Assembly (NCBI GenBank): GCA_021773835.1
Contig: JAJFJQ010000051.1
Location: 124,001 to 188,000, forward strand
Source: Gammaproteobacteria bacterium
GTDB lineage: Bacteria; Pseudomonadota; Gammaproteobacteria; Ga0077536
Length of the DNA: 64,000 nt
Direction of reading: 5' to 3'
Below are positions 52,369 through 62,759 of this stretch, piece by piece (positions within the stretch are counted from its first letter, which is position 1; the number at the start of each line of letters is the position of its first letter). Below the pieces are notes generated by a model, which did not search any database, was not told the DNA's origin, and saw nothing but the letters and a program-made list of their open reading frames with translations. The translations under genes were made by a program, and so were the position numbers.

Positions 52369-55300
52369 ATGGAGGAGTTTGTCATTAGCGATCCCGATGT
52401 GAAGTCCTCGATGTTCGGTGACACAGTTAATCAAGCCTATTTGGCCGATGAAGTTGAGTCAGTCGAACGATTGATGACGCTTGCGCGCGTTCCCGCTAAT
52501 ACAAACCAACGCATCCGTGCCACGGCGGAAGAGATTATTGCGACGATCCGCGAAGCGAATCGCGACACCGGGGGGCTCCAAGCGTTTCTACAACACTATG
52601 ATCTATCGTCGAATGAGGGCGTCGTGCTGATGTGTCTTGCCGAAGCATTGTTGCGGATCCCCGACAGCGCGACCGTAGACGCCTTCATTGCGGATAAGTT
52701 GACGAGCGCCGATTGGCAACAGCATTTGGGGGAAAGCGAGTCCTTGTTTGTCAATGCCTCGACCTGGGCGCTGATGTTGACTGGGCGGGTTTTGAACTTT
52801 GAGCAGACGCCCGTAAACGATCCACTTGATCTACTCGGTAAGTTGGTCGCGCGTCTTGAAGAGCCCGTGTTGCGGGCATCGCTGAAATCGGCGATGGAGA
52901 TCATGGCGGCCGAGTTTGTGATGGGACGCACGATTGAGGAAGCGCTAAAACGTGCACGTTCGGAGCCGTTTAGTCGCTACCGCTTTTCTTATGACATGTT
53001 GGGCGAAGCCGCGCTAACGGAATCTGACGCCAAGGTATACCAGCAAGCGTATTTGTCCGCGATTGTCGCGGTCGGTGGGGGCGTCAATCGTGGCGATACT
53101 CATCCGGGCGTCTCGGTCAAGCTCTCTGCACTTTACCCTCGCTTCGAGCCGGATCACAATGCGCGCGCCGTGCCAATTCTCACTGAACGGGTGCTTGAGC
53201 TTGCGCTAGCTGCATCGAACGCCGGTGTGCAATTAACGATTGATGCAGAGGAAGCGGATCGATTGCAGATGACCTTGAAGGTGTTTGAGCAGGTCTATCA
53301 CTCGCTAACCGGTACGCCCGAGACTGGTTTCGGATTAGCCGTACAGGCCTATCAAAAACGGGCGCTCGATGTCCTCAAATGGCTAAACGAGTTAAGTCGA
53401 AAAACTCAGCGAACAATTGCAGTGCGTCTAGTAAAAGGCGCCTATTGGGACACTGAAATAAAGCGCGCACAAGAACAAGGTCTGCGCGAGTATCCCGTGT
53501 TCACGCTTAAGCGCAACACGGATCTATCGTACCTGGCTTGCGCCCGCTACATTTTATCCGATTGCCCCTATTTATTTGGTCAGTTCGCCACACACAACGC
53601 ACATACGGTAAGTTACGTTTATCACCACGCAGGCAAGCGACCGTTCGAGTTCCAACGCCTACATGGCATGGGCGAAGAGCTTTATGGCATGGTCACCAAG
53701 GCAGACGGACTCAACGCCCCGTGCCGAGTTTATGCTCCAGTCGGTGCGCATGAAGACCTGCTCCCGTATCTCGTTCGCAGGTTGCTGGAGAACGGAGCAA
53801 ATACGTCGTTCGTTAACCGGATCAATCAAAGCGATACACCGATCTCAACATTGGTTGCGGATCCTGTAGCTTTAATCGACGATACGCCGAATCTTAGGCG
53901 TCACCAAAACATCGCGCTACCGAGCGCGTTGTTCCAACCTGAGCGAATAAACTCCAGCGGAATAAATTTCGCGGACGCTAGCGAAGTCGCGCCACTGCTA
54001 AGCGCTATCGCTAGCGATCGGCGTGGTGAGTGGGTCGCAACGCCGTTTATTAACGGAAAGGTTCTAGATGGACGTTCGCGATCGATCCGCAATCCGGCCA
54101 AGCTTTCCCAAATTATAGGTGAGGTTGCCGACGGCGACGCACAGGCGGCGGCGCACGCGGTCGACGTAGCTAGCGGTGCATTTAACGATTGGTGTCAATC
54201 GCCGGCGAGTTGGCGTGCTGACATGTTGGACCGTGCCGCTGATCTATTCGAGGAAAATCGCGCAGAACTCGTGGGTCTCTGCGCGATTGAAGCCGGTAAG
54301 ACATTGCGCGACGGCACCGACGATGTGCGCGAAGCGGTCGATTTCCTCCGGTACTACGCAGCGCAAAGTCGTACGCTGTTTTCCCAGGGCCTCGACTTGC
54401 CGGGCGCAACGGGTGAATCAAATGAGTTGTACTGGCGCGGCCGTGGAGTGTTTATCTGTATCAGCCCGTGGAACTTTCCAGCCGCAATTTTCGTCGGGCA
54501 GATTGCAGCGGCCTTGGCGGCAGGCAATACGGTAGTTGCGAAACCCGCAGAGCAAACATCGCTCATTGCTTGGCGATTATGCGAGTTGTTGTACGCGGCC
54601 GGCGTACCCAAAGCGGCGCTTGCATTTTTGCCTGGCGATGGCGCTACCCTCGGCAATGTATTGCTAAGCGATACTCGCGTTGCGGGCGTGGCATTCACTG
54701 GATCGGTCGAAACTGCGCGGACTATCAATCGTACGCTCGCGGAGCGCGATTGCGCACTACCTACGCTGATTGCGGAGACCGGCGGCATCAATGTCATGGT
54801 CGTGGATAGCTCGGCGTTACCGGAGCATGTGGTACGCGATGCTGTGACCTCAGCGTTTAATAGTGCAGGCCAACGTTGCAGTGCGTTGCGCCTTTTGTGT
54901 CTTCAAGAGGAGATCGCGCCGCGCGTGCTGGAGTTGCTCACTGGCTTTATGGATACCTGGGCTATTGCTGATCCAGCAGCGCTCGATAGTGATATGGGCC
55001 CAGTTATCGATAAGGATGCATATGAAGGGTTGGAAGCGTACGTCGCACGGATGACCGACGAGCGCACGCTACGGTATCGGGGATCCTTACCTCTCGACGC
55101 CGGCGATGGCTACTTTGTCGCGCCCGCCATCATCGAAGTAGACGCAGTTAGTGATCTGCGCGCTGAGGTATTCGGTCCAATACTGCACGTGCTGCGATAC
55201 CGTGCGAGTGATCTTTCACAACTGCTCGAACAGATTAATGATCTTGGCTACGGCCTCACGTTGGGTATACAAAGCCGCATCGGACACCGTGCCAGAGAAA

Positions 55301-55539
55301 TACGAGATCGGATCAGAGTGGGTAATGTCTATGTGAATCGCAATATGATTGGCGCGGTCGTTGGGGCGCAACCCTTCGGTGGTACCGGGCTATCGGGCAC
55401 CGGCCCGAAGGCAGGTGGGCCACACTATTTATTACGCTTTGCGACCGAGCAGACCTATACCGTCAATACCGCAGCGATCGGCGGTAACGCATCGCTACTA
55501 AGTATCGATCCACACGGTGATCTGAGCCTGGACGAGTAG
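52369..55539 (+). CDS. putA: Bifunctional proline dehydrogenase/glutamate-semialdehyde dehydrogenase (PutA)
   Basis: A 1056-residue enzyme oxidising proline to glutamate. The N-terminal proline dehydrogenase barrel (about residues 70-470) includes the FAD region with RLVKGAYWDTEIKRAQ and the HNAHTVSYV segment; the aldehyde dehydrogenase half (about 530-1040) has ISPWNFPAAIF, ETGGINVMVVD and the catalytic cysteine C837 in GQRCSALR. Unlike E. coli PutA (about 1320), it has no N-terminal ribbon-helix-helix DNA-binding domain, so it cannot self-repress. It is single, with no proline permease nearby. Confidence 0.95.
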   Translation: MEEFVISDPDVKSSMFGDTVNQAYLADEVESVERLMTLARVPANTNQRIRATAEEIIATIREANRDTGGLQAFLQHYDLSSNEGVVLMCLAEALLRIPDSATVDAFIADKLTSADWQQHLGESESLFVNASTWALMLTGRVLNFEQTPVNDPLDLLGKLVARLEEPVLRASLKSAMEIMAAEFVMGRTIEEALKRARSEPFSRYRFSYDMLGEAALTESDAKVYQQAYLSAIVAVGGGVNRGDTHPGVSVKLSALYPRFEPDHNARAVPILTERVLELALAASNAGVQLTIDAEEADRLQMTLKVFEQVYHSLTGTPETGFGLAVQAYQKRALDVLKWLNELSRKTQRTIAVRLVKGAYWDTEIKRAQEQGLREYPVFTLKRNTDLSYLACARYILSDCPYLFGQFATHNAHTVSYVYHHAGKRPFEFQRLHGMGEELYGMVTKADGLNAPCRVYAPVGAHEDLLPYLVRRLLENGANTSFVNRINQSDTPISTLVADPVALIDDTPNLRRHQNIALPSALFQPERINSSGINFADASEVAPLLSAIASDRRGEWVATPFINGKVLDGRSRSIRNPAKLSQIIGEVADGDAQAAAHAVDVASGAFNDWCQSPASWRADMLDRAADLFEENRAELVGLCAIEAGKTLRDGTDDVREAVDFLRYYAAQSRTLFSQGLDLPGATGESNELYWRGRGVFICISPWNFPAAIFVGQIAAALAAGNTVVAKPAEQTSLIAWRLCELLYAAGVPKAALAFLPGDGATLGNVLLSDTRVAGVAFTGSVETARTINRTLAERDCALPTLIAETGGINVMVVDSSALPEHVVRDAVTSAFNSAGQRCSALRLLCLQEEIAPRVLELLTGFMDTWAIADPAALDSDMGPVIDKDAYEGLEAYVARMTDERTLRYRGSLPLDAGDGYFVAPAIIEVDAVSDLRAEVFGPILHVLRYRASDLSQLLEQINDLGYGLTLGIQSRIGHRAREIRDRIRVGNVYVNRNMIGAVVGAQPFGGTGLSGTGPKAGGPHYLLRFATEQTYTVNTAAIGGNASLLSIDPHGDLSLDE

Positions 55540-55680
55540 ATCCAGCGGATTGCAGCTCGTTGCACGCTAAGTTAATTCCAAAATCCGCTAGCCGTCTGGC
55601 TTGTTATTCCAAGATCGCCTGATCTTCTTCTCAGACAGACTATCCTTATAGATAAGGGTGGGATTTTGGAGGAATTAACA

Positions 55681-56187
55681 ATGACAATTGCCAATACGCT
55701 CAGTGACTTCTTGATCGATTGCGATATTGATTACCATGTTTTTCCCCATGACTATAGCGAAAGCGCTGAAGGGTCGGCGCGTGCTGCACACATTGACCCT
55801 GCACGCGTCGCCAAGGCGGTCGTACTTGCAACCATAGGGCGAAAGCACCGCAAATATCGCGTAGCCGTACTACCGGCTACCCGTGATGTCGATCTTGAAC
55901 GTCTCAACGAGTTGACCGATGAACCAATGGAGATCGCGAAAGAATATGAATTGACTGTGCTGTTTCCAGACTGCGCAGTCGGGGCCGTGCCGGCACTCGG
56001 ATCCGCGTATGGTTTGCCTACGTTTGTCGATGAGTCATTCAAGGCCCGGTGGGATGAAATTTATTTTGAAGCCGGCGATCACGAGGAACTCATTCGGGTC
56101 AGCTCGGATCAATTTCGGCGCCTTACGGCCGACGCGCAGTGGATTGCGTTCAGCCAGTTCGCAGGCAGCAAGCTCAGAGCACATTAG
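55681..56187 (+). CDS. YbaK/ProX-type aminoacyl-tRNA deacylase domain protein
   Basis: A 168-residue YbaK/EbsC-fold protein; members hydrolyse mischarged tRNAs such as Cys-tRNA(Pro) in trans. The core has the family lysine in RVAKAVVLAT, VAVLPATRDVD, and the closing loop GAVPALGSAYGLPTFVDESF. ATG 55681 follows TTGGAGGAATTAACA; an upstream TTG at 55666 is inside that ribosome site. It follows putA by about 140 nt. Confidence 0.88.
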   Translation: MTIANTLSDFLIDCDIDYHVFPHDYSESAEGSARAAHIDPARVAKAVVLATIGRKHRKYRVAVLPATRDVDLERLNELTDEPMEIAKEYELTVLFPDCAVGAVPALGSAYGLPTFVDESFKARWDEIYFEAGDHEELIRVSSDQFRRLTADAQWIAFSQFAGSKLRAH

Positions 56188-56199
56188 CGCCTGCACCAC

Positions 56200-56236
56200 G
56201 TTGGCGGAGACTTTCCATTTGCTTCACTCCGCCAAC
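56200..56236. other. Strong inverted repeat between convergent genes
   Basis: GTTGGCGGAG (56200-56209) and CTCCGCCAAC (56227-56236) form a perfect 10-bp stem around a 17-nt loop. It lies just after the YbaK-type gene and before the end of the DUF748 gene. No T-tract follows, so a factor-independent terminator is uncertain. Confidence 0.4.
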
Positions 56237-56339
56237 TGCGCCTAAACGGGGAGCGTTGCCGGCGGTATAAGGTTCGGCTTAGGTGACACCAAGATTTTGC
56301 TGCAAAGCGGATGCGCGCGCAGTGGGTCGCAATTTTGGG

Positions 56340-59300
56340 CTAGTCTGTTGAGGTCTCTTCAGCGGCGTCGGTCGATTCAATCTCCCGCTTCGCCGCTGCG
56401 ACTTCCGCGTCATTACCGAACCACCGGTACTTTAAATTACCAATCAGTCCCGAAATGGGACGCGTTAATCCACCTTTTACGGTTCCATCGCCTGCACGTT
56501 GAATAATTTCCGCCAGGTTCGATTCGGTCGCTGCCGCCGACCCCCAAACCTTAAATTCGGGTCCTTTCCAATAACCGAATCTATCTTGCTCTTGTTCTAG
56601 CAAATCCATGCTGTAGAGGATAGCAGCACCTTTGCCGACCATATTGAGATTCGCGACGACATCAAGTGGACTGTCGATAATGTCTTTACCTGGGATGTGC
56701 TTTATAGATCCCGACGCCGCCATACGGATATTCGGACTGAGCATGTCGAATCGTTCGATCGCTAGATCAAGCGAGGTATCTCGTTTAATCCTTACTTCAA
56801 CGGAGTCGTATTCAATTTCCGCGATATAATTGACCAGCCGCGAGATCGCACCTGCGCCAAACCCGCCTGTTGGGATATACGACAACCCTTCGCCGATGAT
56901 TCCCAATGTATCCGTAGCGCCAACCATCAGTGCGCTGTCGGGCGGTAAGGGTCGGAACAGGCCGTCGCGGCTAGTCATTTTGAGGTCTAACAATAAACGG
57001 TTGCGAAATTCCGCGGCATTCGGTGAGCTACCCGCTACTGCGACGTCGACACCGAACAATCCTTCGATACGGGATGTTTGTGTTGGTGTAAGTTCAGTAA
57101 AAAACTGATTAAGGTCGAAATCTTGAATCTTCCCGACGAATTCAGCAGTGTAGGGGTCCGAAGCGTCCTCATTAGCGTCAAAACTTAACCCACCATCGAA
57201 TGTGATCGGACTTTCATGGAAATGCGCAGAGAAGCCGTTTAGTGCTAGCGTTTTGTCATCGATGTCAATCTGCCCATTAATACCATTGAATGCGACGTAG
57301 TCGCTGTAGAAAACCTGTTTAAATTCGAAATCGACCTGGGTGCTATACGGCAATACATCCCAAAATGCTGAGCTATCTGGTTTCTCGTCAATGAGTACCG
57401 AGTCTTGCGCTGAGTCGTCGATTGTATCGGGAGTTTCTTTGTTAGATGTTATTCCCGTTATCGTCGCGAGAATATCGTTCAAGTAGAACAGTTCGCTCAA
57501 TATTTGTACGTGCAACGATGCTGGTTGGCCTGGCACAGGGACATATTCACCAATAGCAGACGCATTGCTTATGCCAGATGTTCCTGTGCCGATGAGAGGC
57601 ATTTTGAAGTCGAATCCTTTTCCATCGTCTCGCATATTACCTAGCAAGGGCATTTCAATCGTGTGAATTGAAAGCGGTTCTGAGGACGCTAGCTGGTTTA
57701 ATTTCGTATCTGCTGAAATATTACCGTTCGGATCAACGGTGATTGTCGTGCTTAACCGTCCACTCGTTAGCGCATGGTCGGGTAGAGCGATCGGCTGATT
57801 TAGTAATTGGGGTAACACACCGTTAAACTCGGCGTGTAGGCGTCTCAGTGGTATTTGGTGATCGGGTTCGATAGTGGCGGTGAATTTGCCGCCTAGTGCC
57901 GTCGTGGATGCGTTGCGAAAATTCACCGAGAGTTCTTCCATCGCCACGTCGAATGATTGACCAATGGCAGTGACACTCCCGGCACTCTTGATGTCGAAGG
58001 GGTGCAGTAAAGGGTTTCGATCTGCATCAATGAGGCGCACGGTTTTCACGACGAGCGGTTCAACCGCGCTGGCAGAAAGACGCTCACCATCAGAACTTAA
58101 ACGCAACACCCCATTGATAGTGTCGAAGTCTAGAGTGCCGCTCGGTAGCACGTCAGCAAGGATTGCGGCGCTTAAGTCGTCGATCCGTAGTTCAACCTCT
58201 CCTACGGCGTGCTGCGCCAAGCTTTCTTCGGGGCCCAAGGTTTGCTTAAGCGTTACGCCGTGAGTGGTTGTGATATCGATGAACGAGGTTTTGTTGTGCA
58301 AGAGTCTGAGGTCTAGTGAATCTATCTTGGTGACCGCATTTGCATGCGATAATTGATACTGTACATCGGTGGATATCGGAGTCGTAAAATTATCCGTCGG
58401 CAAAGCGGCCGCGATAACGGGTTGGGTCGCGATATTATTGAGCGTGACGCGGAGTTGCCCGGCAGCGCCAATTGTCGTTGCCGTATTATCGCCGTGAGTT
58501 AGGCTTACGCTGCCGTTGCCACCAATAAGGTGCTGTTTCCCAGCCGATATACGGAGTGCGTCGTAAGTGATCTGTGTTGCGTCGGCGGCGTACTCGATCT
58601 TGGGTTGTATGCTCAACCAGAGGTTATCAATGAGTCGGGACTCGCCGTCGCTCACGTTCAACGCCGAGATCTCCAAAGGCGTGTCAGGCGTCAAGCCATA
58701 TTTTCCGTCAGCTGCGGTGTGTAAGGTAAAATTCGCACGCTTTAGCGTTCCGTCCAAAGCGTATGGCGTGACAAAAGTATTCAGCCAAGCGAGGTCGATA
58801 TTACGGATCCCGATTGTTGCGATGCCGCTGTCGGCGCTTTTGATTTGCTGACCGGACCCAGAGATAAACAGGGTCAACGGTTGCTTGGATTGTAATTCGA
58901 GCAGCTTCTCTTTTTCAGGGTGTAACAGCTCTGCCTTTAAGTGATCGAATCGAATTCGATCTTCTTGCTGAACGAGTGCGCTTTCGAAATGCAGCGATAA
59001 GGATTTAGGTAATGATAACGTAGAAAAATAGTCTTTTACCGCCGGCTGCGCGAAGACAGGGTCAATGTAAACGTCACCGCTCAGCTTGATATGAATCGAA
59101 GCGCTGTCATTCTCGTTTGTTGGAGACCGGCCTTGAATTTGAGCGGTAGCAAGTACCGCGTCATCGACCAGTATCGTGAAATCCGGAATATCTAGGGTAG
59201 TTTGGTCGGCGCTGTGCTCGAACCGCGGTGTGAGTTGGATCTTGGCGTTTTCGATAAGTGGTAGACCGCCATGCTCTACGCGGATATCGTTTAATTCAAT

Positions 59301-60716
59301 CGATTGACGGGGCGCAATAACAAGTTTGCCTTGTTCGTCGTTGCTCACTTCGAAATTGCCGTTTATCGAGCCGCTAACGATCTCGTAGTCCGGCAGCATA
59401 GCGTTAAACCACGCCAGCAAAATACCGCCGAAGTCGAGTTGCAATAAAGTTTGCGCGTGAGAGAGCGCGGCTGCTGGATTGGCAAGTTCGACGGTGAAGG
59501 GCTGCGGTAATGCGGAGCTTAATACTGTTTGTGAGTCTTCATCCTGCAACTGTATTGCCATTTTTTCTATTACGGCGTTATCCGGAGTAAAGGACAAGCC
59601 GATGTGCTGCAACAACGAGAGTTCAGTAGGCACATTTGGGTCGACGCCAAGGATGCGGTGCAATTCAGTGAAATTTATCCTGCCGTCCATGGTGATCTCG
59701 CCCGCGAGTCGCTCGAGATTGATACTCAGTACGCCGCTCGCAGACTGATTAAAACGTGGTAGCGTTAATTCCCCGAGATATGGTTTAGCGACGCGATCGT
59801 TGCTATTGAGTGTGTATTCGCCTGAAAACGTGCCGGTCCTGCCGTCGTACAGCGCGTTTACGCCGACGACCGCGCGTACGTTCTTATCTACATCTTGCTG
59901 CTCAAGCGTTAATTGGACCTTATCTGGTAGAGGCTCGAAATAAGTGCCGCCATCGGTGGTTTCGAATTCTTGCCATGGTGGGTTCGAGGTCGGTGTAATC
60001 GCCGCGACAATACTCAAATGTTCCGGTTGAGGCAGCAACGGAGAAGTAGCATGCGCGCGCATGCCGACGAGGATTGACTTGAAGTGGCCGCGGGTAAGTT
60101 GATCGAGCTCGATGTCGCCATCGAATTTGACTGAGTCGTTAGTGCCGGTTTCGAATTTGCCGGTGAAGTTTAGTACGCCCAAAACATTGGGTCCTATGTC
60201 CCCACCGTGCAAATTTAGTTCGACACGTTGGTGCTCGCTCAATTGAACGACGGCGTCGAGCTCCGCTTTCGGTAGCTCGAAATCGAAACCGGTATCGAGC
60301 GAAGAGAACACACCCGGAAACGGTCCCTTGGATGTAGATTTAGGAGGCGTGAAGCCGCGAAGGTCGAATCGTCCGCCGCTTAGTCGTAACTCGTTCACGG
60401 TGATTGTTCGGACCAACAACGACGGCGTAGAAAAATGCAGCAGCAACCTATCGACCGCAAACTCGCCACCGAACACGCGGACCTTCAGATCAGTTATATG
60501 CACGGACCACGGCAAAATATGCAAATGATCAAATCTGAGTTGTTGGACGGACGGCGCCACGTATTTAAGGACAAGTCGCTTCTGCACGTGGGGATGAAAC
60601 AGGGCGCCAATAACCAGCACGATTAAGCAAAGTGCACCAAGCGTGGCCCACTCACGCGCTCTCAAATTAGCGATCCGTAACGGAATACGGCGCAAAAACT
60701 TTTTAAGGTAATTCAC
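56340..60716 (-). CDS. Giant AsmA-like DUF748 protein
   Basis: A 1458-residue envelope protein: one N-terminal membrane helix (about residues 27-47, LGALCLIVLVIGALF), then a very long run of beta-strand-rich repeats, as in the AsmA/TamB-like DUF748 family. Such proteins are thought to form periplasm-spanning grooves for lipid movement between membranes. The C-terminal region has RDTSLDLAIERFDMLSPNI and then a short helical tail. It is a single gene starting at ATG 60716. The family role is partly established for AsmA relatives; for this member it is inference. Confidence 0.85.
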   Translation of the reverse strand: MNYLKKFLRRIPLRIANLRAREWATLGALCLIVLVIGALFHPHVQKRLVLKYVAPSVQQLRFDHLHILPWSVHITDLKVRVFGGEFAVDRLLLHFSTPSLLVRTITVNELRLSGGRFDLRGFTPPKSTSKGPFPGVFSSLDTGFDFELPKAELDAVVQLSEHQRVELNLHGGDIGPNVLGVLNFTGKFETGTNDSVKFDGDIELDQLTRGHFKSILVGMRAHATSPLLPQPEHLSIVAAITPTSNPPWQEFETTDGGTYFEPLPDKVQLTLEQQDVDKNVRAVVGVNALYDGRTGTFSGEYTLNSNDRVAKPYLGELTLPRFNQSASGVLSINLERLAGEITMDGRINFTELHRILGVDPNVPTELSLLQHIGLSFTPDNAVIEKMAIQLQDEDSQTVLSSALPQPFTVELANPAAALSHAQTLLQLDFGGILLAWFNAMLPDYEIVSGSINGNFEVSNDEQGKLVIAPRQSIELNDIRVEHGGLPLIENAKIQLTPRFEHSADQTTLDIPDFTILVDDAVLATAQIQGRSPTNENDSASIHIKLSGDVYIDPVFAQPAVKDYFSTLSLPKSLSLHFESALVQQEDRIRFDHLKAELLHPEKEKLLELQSKQPLTLFISGSGQQIKSADSGIATIGIRNIDLAWLNTFVTPYALDGTLKRANFTLHTAADGKYGLTPDTPLEISALNVSDGESRLIDNLWLSIQPKIEYAADATQITYDALRISAGKQHLIGGNGSVSLTHGDNTATTIGAAGQLRVTLNNIATQPVIAAALPTDNFTTPISTDVQYQLSHANAVTKIDSLDLRLLHNKTSFIDITTTHGVTLKQTLGPEESLAQHAVGEVELRIDDLSAAILADVLPSGTLDFDTINGVLRLSSDGERLSASAVEPLVVKTVRLIDADRNPLLHPFDIKSAGSVTAIGQSFDVAMEELSVNFRNASTTALGGKFTATIEPDHQIPLRRLHAEFNGVLPQLLNQPIALPDHALTSGRLSTTITVDPNGNISADTKLNQLASSEPLSIHTIEMPLLGNMRDDGKGFDFKMPLIGTGTSGISNASAIGEYVPVPGQPASLHVQILSELFYLNDILATITGITSNKETPDTIDDSAQDSVLIDEKPDSSAFWDVLPYSTQVDFEFKQVFYSDYVAFNGINGQIDIDDKTLALNGFSAHFHESPITFDGGLSFDANEDASDPYTAEFVGKIQDFDLNQFFTELTPTQTSRIEGLFGVDVAVAGSSPNAAEFRNRLLLDLKMTSRDGLFRPLPPDSALMVGATDTLGIIGEGLSYIPTGGFGAGAISRLVNYIAEIEYDSVEVRIKRDTSLDLAIERFDMLSPNIRMAASGSIKHIPGKDIIDSPLDVVANLNMVGKGAAILYSMDLLEQEQDRFGYWKGPEFKVWGSAAATESNLAEIIQRAGDGTVKGGLTRPISGLIGNLKYRWFGNDAEVAAAKREIESTDAAEETSTD

Positions 60717-61076
60717 AAAGTTCGATGAAGTGCGGTATGTGCTCGACTGTTATTGTCTTGTCTTGGTGTCGTTATTATTGCTGCAGTATCGGACCCTGCC
60801 GACTTGAATCTCTAGCTCCATACGAATGACGTTAATCTCGCTTAAATTGAATCCGCCTATGAGGGTTCGGCTATTTCAATTTGGACAATGGAATGAAGAA
60901 GGTTTAGCGGATCCTATTGTTAACATCTCATTGGACCAGATCCTGCCGTATAGTTCCTAGTCACTGGCTGGCAGAAACTTAAGCTTGCTCAGTTGGCCGT
61001 ACGGCGACAGTAGGATTGACCTCATGATTAGGCGGCAGCATCTCTAAGTGAGTATGAGGATCGCTAGCGGCTTTAT
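60717..61076. other. Intergenic region without a recognisable feature
   Basis: 360 bp between two leftward genes, upstream of the DUF748 gene and downstream of the antiporter. No credible open frame or strong hairpin was seen. It should contain the DUF748 promoter, but no clear -35/-10 pair stands out. Confidence 0.6.
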
Positions 61077-62756
61077 CTACCGTTTTTTCCGTAACTCATT
61101 AATTTGCCGATTGATCTCATTCTCTTCGAGCCCTAAAAACGCCAATACTTGGGTGCTGATCAGTAGGCTGGCCTCGAGCATTTCCGGAATTACCCGGTCC
61201 GCGCCTAAGGATATCAGCTCGTCAAAATCGATATCCTCGTAGCAACGGACAATGATCGGTGTACCTGTGCCATTGGCGCGGATCTCTTCAATCGTGCGTT
61301 TCGCTCCAGTTGCTGAACGGAAGGTAAGGATCGCGAGACGGCTCGAAGCGATATGGCATTGGTCAAGGATCTGCGTATGCGCGCAGTCGCCGAAGATAAC
61401 ATTTTTGCCATTGAGTCGTTGGGTACGAATTACCTCCGGATCACTATCGATGGCGATGTAGGGAATGCCATTAGTGCTTAATAGTCCGGCGATGGTCTGA
61501 CCAACCCGGCCGAAACCGCCAATGATCACGTGATTCTCGGCATGTAGTGACGCGGGCAGCATGGCATCGTTTTGCCGGTCGTTGGATTCAGGCCAGTAAA
61601 CGAGTAGCCAGTCCGATATACCGTGCACGTGACGAATGAACAGGGGGCTAACCAGCATGCTCAGCACCGCGATCGTGATGATGAAGGAACCTTGGTCGGT
61701 AGGAATAACGCCGTTTATTTGCGCTACAACGAGTAGCGCCAATCCGAATTCACCGGCCTGAGCTAAGGTGATGCCGACTCTGAGTGCATCAGCTTTGCGT
61801 TCCCCAAGTTTGTGCGCTATTACGGTCAGAATCGAAATGTTTACGGCGATTAATGCGACAGTAAACAGGACAATGCGGAGCCAGTGCGCAGCAACAACGT
61901 CGAGGTCGATATTCATTCCAATTGTGACAAAGAACAATCCCAACAGGACGTCTTTGAACGGCCGGATCTCGACGTCGATCTTGTGCTTGAACGGTCCCTC
62001 TCCAAGCATCATTCCAATGATGAAACTGCCGAGTGCCATCGATAGCCCCACGCTATGGGTCAACCAGGCGGCCAGCAAGGCGATGACAAGTGTTGTGAGT
62101 AAAAAAACCTCATCGGAACGGGTGCCGGCGACCTCGTGATAGATCTTTGGCAACAGCCATTTGCCGATACTCATCAACACTGTGAGCAACAGGACTCCGC
62201 GCAACAATGCGGAGCCCAGCTCAGCGGTAATGTTCGTACTTTCCTGTCCGGCGAAAACGGGGACAAGAATCAAAAAGACGATCGCTACCAAGTCCTGGAA
62301 CAGTAGCACTGCGACTGCCAATTGCGCATATCGAGAATCGAGCTGCTGGGAAACGGCAAGTTCGCGGGTCACTACCGCTGTTGACGATAAGGCGAGCGCA
62401 CCGGCAATAACAATTGCCGCTTCAATTGTCGTGCCCCATAGGTAGACAGCAAGCGCGAATATTCCAGTCGTAACGAATACTTGCGCACCGCCGAGACCGA
62501 AAACCGGGCCTTTCAAGGTCAACATACGAGGTAAGGAAAATTCTAGGCCCAGCGAAAATAGCAAAAACACGACACCGAATTCCGCAATCAAGGCAAAACC
62601 CTGTGGGTCGACCCAAGCTAGCAAATGCGGTCCGATGACAACCCCGGCGACCATATACGCGATGATGGATGGCAGGCGAACGCGCGAAAAAATTATCGCG
62701 ACCACGAGCGCAGCGCTGAATATCGTCGTTAGATCTTCGAAAAACTCAAATTCCAC
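61077..62756 (-). CDS. CPA2-family cation/proton antiporter with TrkA-N domain (KefB-like)
   Basis: A 559-residue potassium/proton-type antiporter: about 12 helices over residues 1-385, including GLEFSLPRML and SMALGSFIIGMMLGEG, then a cytosolic Rossmann RCK/TrkA-N domain with VIIGGFGRVGQTIAGLL (about residue 412 on) for NAD(H) or nucleotide sensing. It probably exports K+ under electrophile or pH stress. Its start at 62756 lies only 3 nt from the start of the divergent CMD-like gene, so their promoters must lie within each other's coding regions or further off. Confidence 0.92.
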   Translation of the reverse strand: MEFEFFEDLTTIFSAALVVAIIFSRVRLPSIIAYMVAGVVIGPHLLAWVDPQGFALIAEFGVVFLLFSLGLEFSLPRMLTLKGPVFGLGGAQVFVTTGIFALAVYLWGTTIEAAIVIAGALALSSTAVVTRELAVSQQLDSRYAQLAVAVLLFQDLVAIVFLILVPVFAGQESTNITAELGSALLRGVLLLTVLMSIGKWLLPKIYHEVAGTRSDEVFLLTTLVIALLAAWLTHSVGLSMALGSFIIGMMLGEGPFKHKIDVEIRPFKDVLLGLFFVTIGMNIDLDVVAAHWLRIVLFTVALIAVNISILTVIAHKLGERKADALRVGITLAQAGEFGLALLVVAQINGVIPTDQGSFIITIAVLSMLVSPLFIRHVHGISDWLLVYWPESNDRQNDAMLPASLHAENHVIIGGFGRVGQTIAGLLSTNGIPYIAIDSDPEVIRTQRLNGKNVIFGDCAHTQILDQCHIASSRLAILTFRSATGAKRTIEEIRANGTGTPIIVRCYEDIDFDELISLGADRVIPEMLEASLLISTQVLAFLGLEENEINRQINELRKKR

Positions 62757-62759
62757 CAG